Source of the DNA: Opitutales bacterium
GTDB lineage: Bacteria; Verrucomicrobiota; Verrucomicrobiia; Opitutales; Oceanipulchritudinaceae
DNA length: 9,375 nucleotides
Direction of reading: 5' to 3'
NCBI GenBank assembly: GCA_007123395.1
Contig: SKLD01000256.1
Coordinates: 1 to 9,375 of the forward strand
The notes beneath the pieces were generated by a model. The model saw only the letters and a program-made list of their open reading frames with translations. It searched no databases and had not been told where the DNA came from. Made by a program: the position numbers and the translations under genes. Below, piece after piece: positions 6,472 to 9,375 of the stretch (the stretch's first letter is position 1; the number at the start of each line of letters is the position of its first letter).

Positions 6472-8055
6472 TCAAGTCCCGGCGTGGCGGAACGTGTCTT
6501 CCGCGCGGTTGGTGCCGCGGTCCATGCGCACACCCTTGGAGGGATTGGCGGCGATGTGCTCGAGGAGCGCGTGCACGGTGCCCTCCTTGCCTTTGAGGCC
6601 GAGAGCGGAAGCGAGTTCGACGGCGGTGCGTGCGTCGTCGGCGTGTTCCCGCAGGTGCGCGAGGAGGTCGGCCTGCATGCCGAGGAAGGCGGCGGCTGCT
6701 TTTTTGCCCGCCTCGACGCCCGGCTGGTGGTAGGCGTTGATGTTGACGAGGCTGGCGTAGAGGCCGACGGCCCGCTCGTAGAGTGCGATGAGCATGCCGA
6801 CGGACTCGGGCGTGACCTCGCCGATGGTGAGGGTGAGGGAGCGGCGGTCCTTTTCGGCGAGGGCGGCGCGCGTGCCGAGGAGGAAGGCGTGCAGGTAGTC
6901 GCCGCTGGTGACGCCATCCTCGACGTCGACGGAGGCACCCTCGCGGTCTTTGAGCACGGCGATGAAGGTGGCGAAGAAGTTGGGCACGCCCTCGCGGAGC
7001 TGCTGGACGTAGGCGTGCTGGTCGGTCGAGCCCTTGTTGCCGTAGACGGCGATGCCCTGGTGGACAATGTTGCCGTCGAGGTCGCGCTCCTTGCCGAGCG
7101 ACTCCATGATAAGTTGCTGGAGGTATTTGGAGAGGAGGCCGAGGCGGTCTTTGTAGGGGAGGATGACCATGTCTTTCGCCCCTTTGCCTTCGGTGCAATG
7201 GTGCCACGCGAGGGCGAGGAGGGCGGCGGGGTTGTGCTCGATTTGCGCCGTGCGGGTGAGGGCGTCCATGCGCGCCGCGCCGGCGAGCAGGCCGTCGGTG
7301 TCGATGCCCTGGAGTGCGGCGGGCAGGAGCCCGACGGCGGCAGTCTCGCTCGTGCGACCGCCCACCCAGTCGAACATCGGGAAGCGCACGAGCCAGCCCT
7401 CGGATTCGGCGACCTTGTCGAGCTGGCTGCCTTCGCCCGTGACGGCCAAGGCGTGGCGCGCGAAGTCGACGCCCTCGCCGAGGAAGGCGTGGCGGGCTTC
7501 GAGCATGCCGTTGCGGGTCTCCGGCGTGCCGCCGCTCTTGGAGATGACGACGACGAGCGTGCGGTCGAATCGCCCGCGGAGGTGCGCGAGCGTCGTGTCC
7601 ATGCCGTCGGGGTCGGTGTTGTCGAAGAAGTGGACGGCCATGCGGTCTTCGCCGGGTCGGCCGAGGGCCTGCGCGACGAACTGCGGTCCGAGGGCGGAGC
7701 CTCCGATGCCGATGACGAGCAGGTCGGTGAAAGGACCGCCTTCGCCCGCCACTTTGCCGCGGTGCACGTCTTTCGCGAACTCCGTCACGAGCCGGCGGGT
7801 CGTCTCGATTTCTTCGCGGATGCCTTCATCCGGCGCGAGGGAGCTGTCGCGCAGCCAGTAGTGCCCGACCATGCGCTTCTCGTCGGGGTTGGCGATGGCA
7901 CCGCCTTCCAGCTCGTTCATGGCGGCAAAGGCCTTGTCCATCGCGGGGCGCGTGCGCTCGAAGTATCCCTCCGGCAGCGCGAGCAGGTTGAGGTCCATGG
8001 AGAACTCCGCTTCGGGCCAGCGGAAGTAGAGGTCGGTGGATGCGTTCGATGCCAT
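6472..8055 (-). CDS. pgi: Glucose-6-phosphate isomerase
   Basis: This cytoplasmic enzyme interconverts glucose 6-phosphate and fructose 6-phosphate in glycolysis and gluconeogenesis. The 527-residue product carries the two SIS sugar-phosphate subdomains. The signature motifs are VIGIGGSALGPQFV (114-127), the phosphate-binding SKSGGTPET (172-180), DWVGGRTSETAAVG (229-242), the MESLGK block with the catalytic-type Glu (E318), GSTDQHAYVQQL with the catalytic His (H347), and YHQPGVEAGK with the conserved Lys (K451). About 75 residues follow the lysine as a small helical tail, a feature of some bacterial PGIs. I chose the ATG at 8055-8053 (MASNASTDLYF). A start 30 codons upstream is open but adds an unconserved, Arg/Pro-rich leader. 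A weak GGA lies seven bases upstream of the chosen ATG. The gene heads a probable minus-strand unit with the two envelope genes and is divergent from the FGE gene. Confidence 0.97.
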   Translation of the reverse strand: MASNASTDLYFRWPEAEFSMDLNLLALPEGYFERTRPAMDKAFAAMNELEGGAIANPDEKRMVGHYWLRDSSLAPDEGIREEIETTRRLVTEFAKDVHRGKVAGEGGPFTDLLVIGIGGSALGPQFVAQALGRPGEDRMAVHFFDNTDPDGMDTTLAHLRGRFDRTLVVVISKSGGTPETRNGMLEARHAFLGEGVDFARHALAVTGEGSQLDKVAESEGWLVRFPMFDWVGGRTSETAAVGLLPAALQGIDTDGLLAGAARMDALTRTAQIEHNPAALLALAWHHCTEGKGAKDMVILPYKDRLGLLSKYLQQLIMESLGKERDLDGNIVHQGIAVYGNKGSTDQHAYVQQLREGVPNFFATFIAVLKDREGASVDVEDGVTSGDYLHAFLLGTRAALAEKDRRSLTLTIGEVTPESVGMLIALYERAVGLYASLVNINAYHQPGVEAGKKAAAAFLGMQADLLAHLREHADDARTAVELASALGLKGKEGTVHALLEHIAANPSKGVRMDRGTNRAEDTFRHAGT

Positions 8056-8360
8056 GGTTTCCGAGACAAGCGGGTTCTGCGGAAAATGCAACGGGGGAGA
8101 GCGGCGGAATTCTCGCGGCGGCAAAAATCCTGCGCGAACCCGCACGGTTCAGCTACGACGCGCACACCCCGCCAATCCGGAAAGTCCCCGCCGCCCCGGG
8201 TTGGGCGCTGAAGCAGCCCAACTACGTCGGAAAACGCTTTGTTCAGAGGTTCTTGCCGTTTTATGACAAACTTCGTGATTGCACCCTTTTCTCCGGATGC
8301 CTGTGAGCGCGTCCGGTGTCAGCGTTGACGGAGCGGAAGCGGCGGATAGCGTAGAAACTG
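8056..8360. promoter_or_regulatory. Divergent intergenic region between pgi and the FGE gene
   Basis: This 305-bp gap has no supported gene. It should contain the promoters of both neighbours. It holds an inverted repeat: GTTGGGC (8200-8206), a 9-nt loop, then GCCCAAC (8216-8222). It is too far from either start, and without a T-tract, to be a clear attenuator, so an operator or a short RNA hairpin are both possible. Confidence 0.4.
8325..8352 (+). promoter_or_regulatory. Candidate promoter of the FGE gene (near-leaderless)
   Basis: TTGACG at 8325-8330 is one base from the sigma-70 -35 consensus. It is followed after 16 bases by TAGCGT (8347-8352), a poor -10. Transcription would start at or a few bases before the ATG at 8361, giving a leaderless or near-leaderless mRNA. 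That would agree with the absence of a ribosome-binding site. The weak -10 keeps this tentative. Confidence 0.3.
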
Positions 8361-9375
8361 ATGATTCATGGACGACGGCAGACGGTCGCATTTCTCGTGG
8401 CTATGCTCGCGGGGAGCGGCACCGCTTTTGGCGGGGCGGAGGCGCTGGCGGAGTTCCGCGCGGCGTTCGCGGAGACGGTGGAGAATACGGAGGGGCCGCC
8501 CGGCGAAGCGCCGCCGGGGATGGTGTGGGTGCCGGGGGGTGAATTTTCGATGGGCATTGCGGACCCGCGGGGGCTGCCGCGGGGTGGGCGGGAGGCGATG
8601 GAGGACGCCCGGCCCGTGCACCGGGTGCGGGTGGACGGCTTCTGGATGGGGGAGACCCCCGTGACGAACGCGCAGTTCGCGGCGTTTGTCGAGGCGACAG
8701 AGTATGTGACGGTGGCGGAGCGGCGCCCGGACCCGGCGGATTTTCCGGGTGTGCCGCAGGATTACCTCGTGCCGGGGTCGCTGGTGTTTTCCGATCCGCG
8801 GGAGGTGGAGGGCTTGCGCGACTACCGCCAGTGGTGGCGCTGGGTGCCGGGCGCGTCTTGGCGGCGTCCCTACGGACCGGATTCGTCGGTCGAGGGCAAG
8901 GAGGACCATCCCGTCGTGCATGTGGCGTGGGAGGATGCCGTCGCGTACGCGGAGTGGGCGGGTGGCCGCCTGCCGACCGAGGCGGAGTGGGAGTTCGCCG
9001 CACGCGGCGGCCTTACGGGCAAGCCGTATCCGTGGGGCGCGGACTTTACGCCGGGCGGCGAGTGGCGGGCGAATACATGGCAGGGCCGCTTTCCCGTGGA
9101 AAATACGGCGGAGGACGGGCACGAGGGGCTTGCTCCGGTGAAATCGTACCCGCCCAATAGATACGGGATCTACGGTATGGCCGGAAACGTGTGGGAGTGG
9201 TGCGCCGACTGGTACCACGCCCGCGCCTACCGCATGCGGGCAAAAGACGGGGCGCCCGCGGACAACCCGCGCGGCCCGGAGACAAGTTATGATCCTGCCG
9301 AGCCGGGCACGCCCAAGCGATCCACGCGGGGCGGTTCCTTTCTCTGCACGGAGCAGTATTGCACGCGCTACATGG
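8361..9375 (+). CDS. Formylglycine-generating enzyme (sulfatase-modifying factor), exported, cut by right edge
   Basis: FGE oxidises a cysteine in the C-x-P-x-R motif of type I sulfatases to formylglycine, their catalytic residue. The 338 visible residues begin with a Sec-like signal peptide (MIHGRR, hydrophobic VAFLVAMLAG, likely cleavage near TAFG/GAEA at about 24). The FGE-sulfatase fold follows: GMVWVPGGEFSMG (53-65), FWMGETPVTNAQFAAF (94-109), WWRWVPGASWRRP (158-170), EDHPVVHVAWEDAVAYAEWA (181-200), RLPTEAEWEFAARGG (203-217), ANTWQGRFPVENT (237-249) and YGMAGNVWEWCADWY (271-285). The final RGGSFLCTEQYCTRYM contains C329 and C334, the C-x4-C copper-binding/redox pair of true FGEs (human Cys336/Cys341). 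This separates it from the many FGE-fold proteins without sulfatase-maturing activity. About 20-40 residues should follow beyond the edge. The first ATG is the only start that supplies a full signal peptide. No sulfatase gene is visible here; one may lie just to the right. Confidence 0.95.
   Translation, partial: MIHGRRQTVAFLVAMLAGSGTAFGGAEALAEFRAAFAETVENTEGPPGEAPPGMVWVPGGEFSMGIADPRGLPRGGREAMEDARPVHRVRVDGFWMGETPVTNAQFAAFVEATEYVTVAERRPDPADFPGVPQDYLVPGSLVFSDPREVEGLRDYRQWWRWVPGASWRRPYGPDSSVEGKEDHPVVHVAWEDAVAYAEWAGGRLPTEAEWEFAARGGLTGKPYPWGADFTPGGEWRANTWQGRFPVENTAEDGHEGLAPVKSYPPNRYGIYGMAGNVWEWCADWYHARAYRMRAKDGAPADNPRGPETSYDPAEPGTPKRSTRGGSFLCTEQYCTRYM

Noticed and set aside
6417..6490. A tRNA T-arm-like piece: GGTTCAAGTCC at 6469-6479 with partly pairing flanks
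   Set aside because: The arm has a C-C mismatch, there is no acceptor stem, D-arm or anticodon arm in the expected places, and it overlaps the end of pgi. Coincidence is the simplest reading.
8056..8145. An extra 30 codons at the N-terminus of glucose-6-phosphate isomerase
   Set aside because: The added residues are Arg/Pro-rich and not like PGI, and MASNASTDLYF is a more typical beginning with a weak GGA just upstream.
6367..8211. A 614-codon plus-strand open frame opposite pgi and the coiled-coil gene
   Set aside because: It is antisense to a fully recognisable pgi, low in complexity (Val/Glu/Gly/Ala-rich), and crosses gene boundaries, as expected for a shadow frame in high-GC DNA.
1..9375. 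CRISPR arrays, defence systems, phage genes
   Set aside because: No regularly spaced short repeats, no Cas-like or phage structural motifs, and all long genes are accounted for by metabolism, envelope or transposase functions.

Overview
The window is GC-rich (by eye about 65 percent) with long, mostly single-gene units. The mix of genes fits a Gram-negative member of the PVC group, most likely a Verrucomicrobiota lineage of the Opitutae/Puniceicoccales type. The pointers are a TonB-dependent outer-membrane receptor, a secreted sulfatase-activating enzyme of the kind common in polysaccharide-degrading Verrucomicrobiota, a REP-associated (RAYT-type) transposase, and start codons without strong Shine-Dalgarno motifs. 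The taxonomic call is an inference, because no rRNA or other marker gene is present.

Left part (1-3346). The 5' end of a RAYT/IS200-like transposase runs off the left edge on the minus strand. About 400 bases with no convincing gene follow. Then comes a roughly 142-bp decayed copy (about 599-743) of the upstream region and first codons of the gene that starts at 3347. A complete TonB-dependent receptor of the ZnuD-like type lies on the minus strand (919-3126). An AT-richer 220-bp intergenic region separates it from the divergent gene at 3347.

Middle (3347-5470). One continuous plus-strand reading frame of 707 codons holds two unrelated enzymes. The first roughly 450 residues are the N-terminal two thirds of a clan GH-G (GH63/YgjK-like) alpha-glycosidase. 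The last roughly 250 residues are a glutaminase core that starts just before its catalytic SxxK motif. Neither enzyme is complete: the glycosidase lacks its C-terminal catalytic base region and the glutaminase lacks its first 60 or so residues. This looks like an in-frame deletion fusion, or an assembly chimera. Together with the partial duplicate at 599-743 and the adjacent transposase it marks a rearranged locus, and it is the most unusual thing in the window.

Right part (5471-9375). On the minus strand, pgi (glucose-6-phosphate isomerase, complete) is followed 79 bp later by a membrane-anchored coiled-coil protein. That gene overlaps by ATGA a 57-residue lipoprotein gene. The last two look like a translationally coupled envelope pair. 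Divergent from pgi across a 305-bp gap is a formylglycine-generating enzyme (sulfatase maturation) with a signal peptide and both catalytic cysteines. It is cut by the right edge a few residues after the second cysteine.

No CRISPR array, rRNA, tRNA or complete insertion sequence was found.
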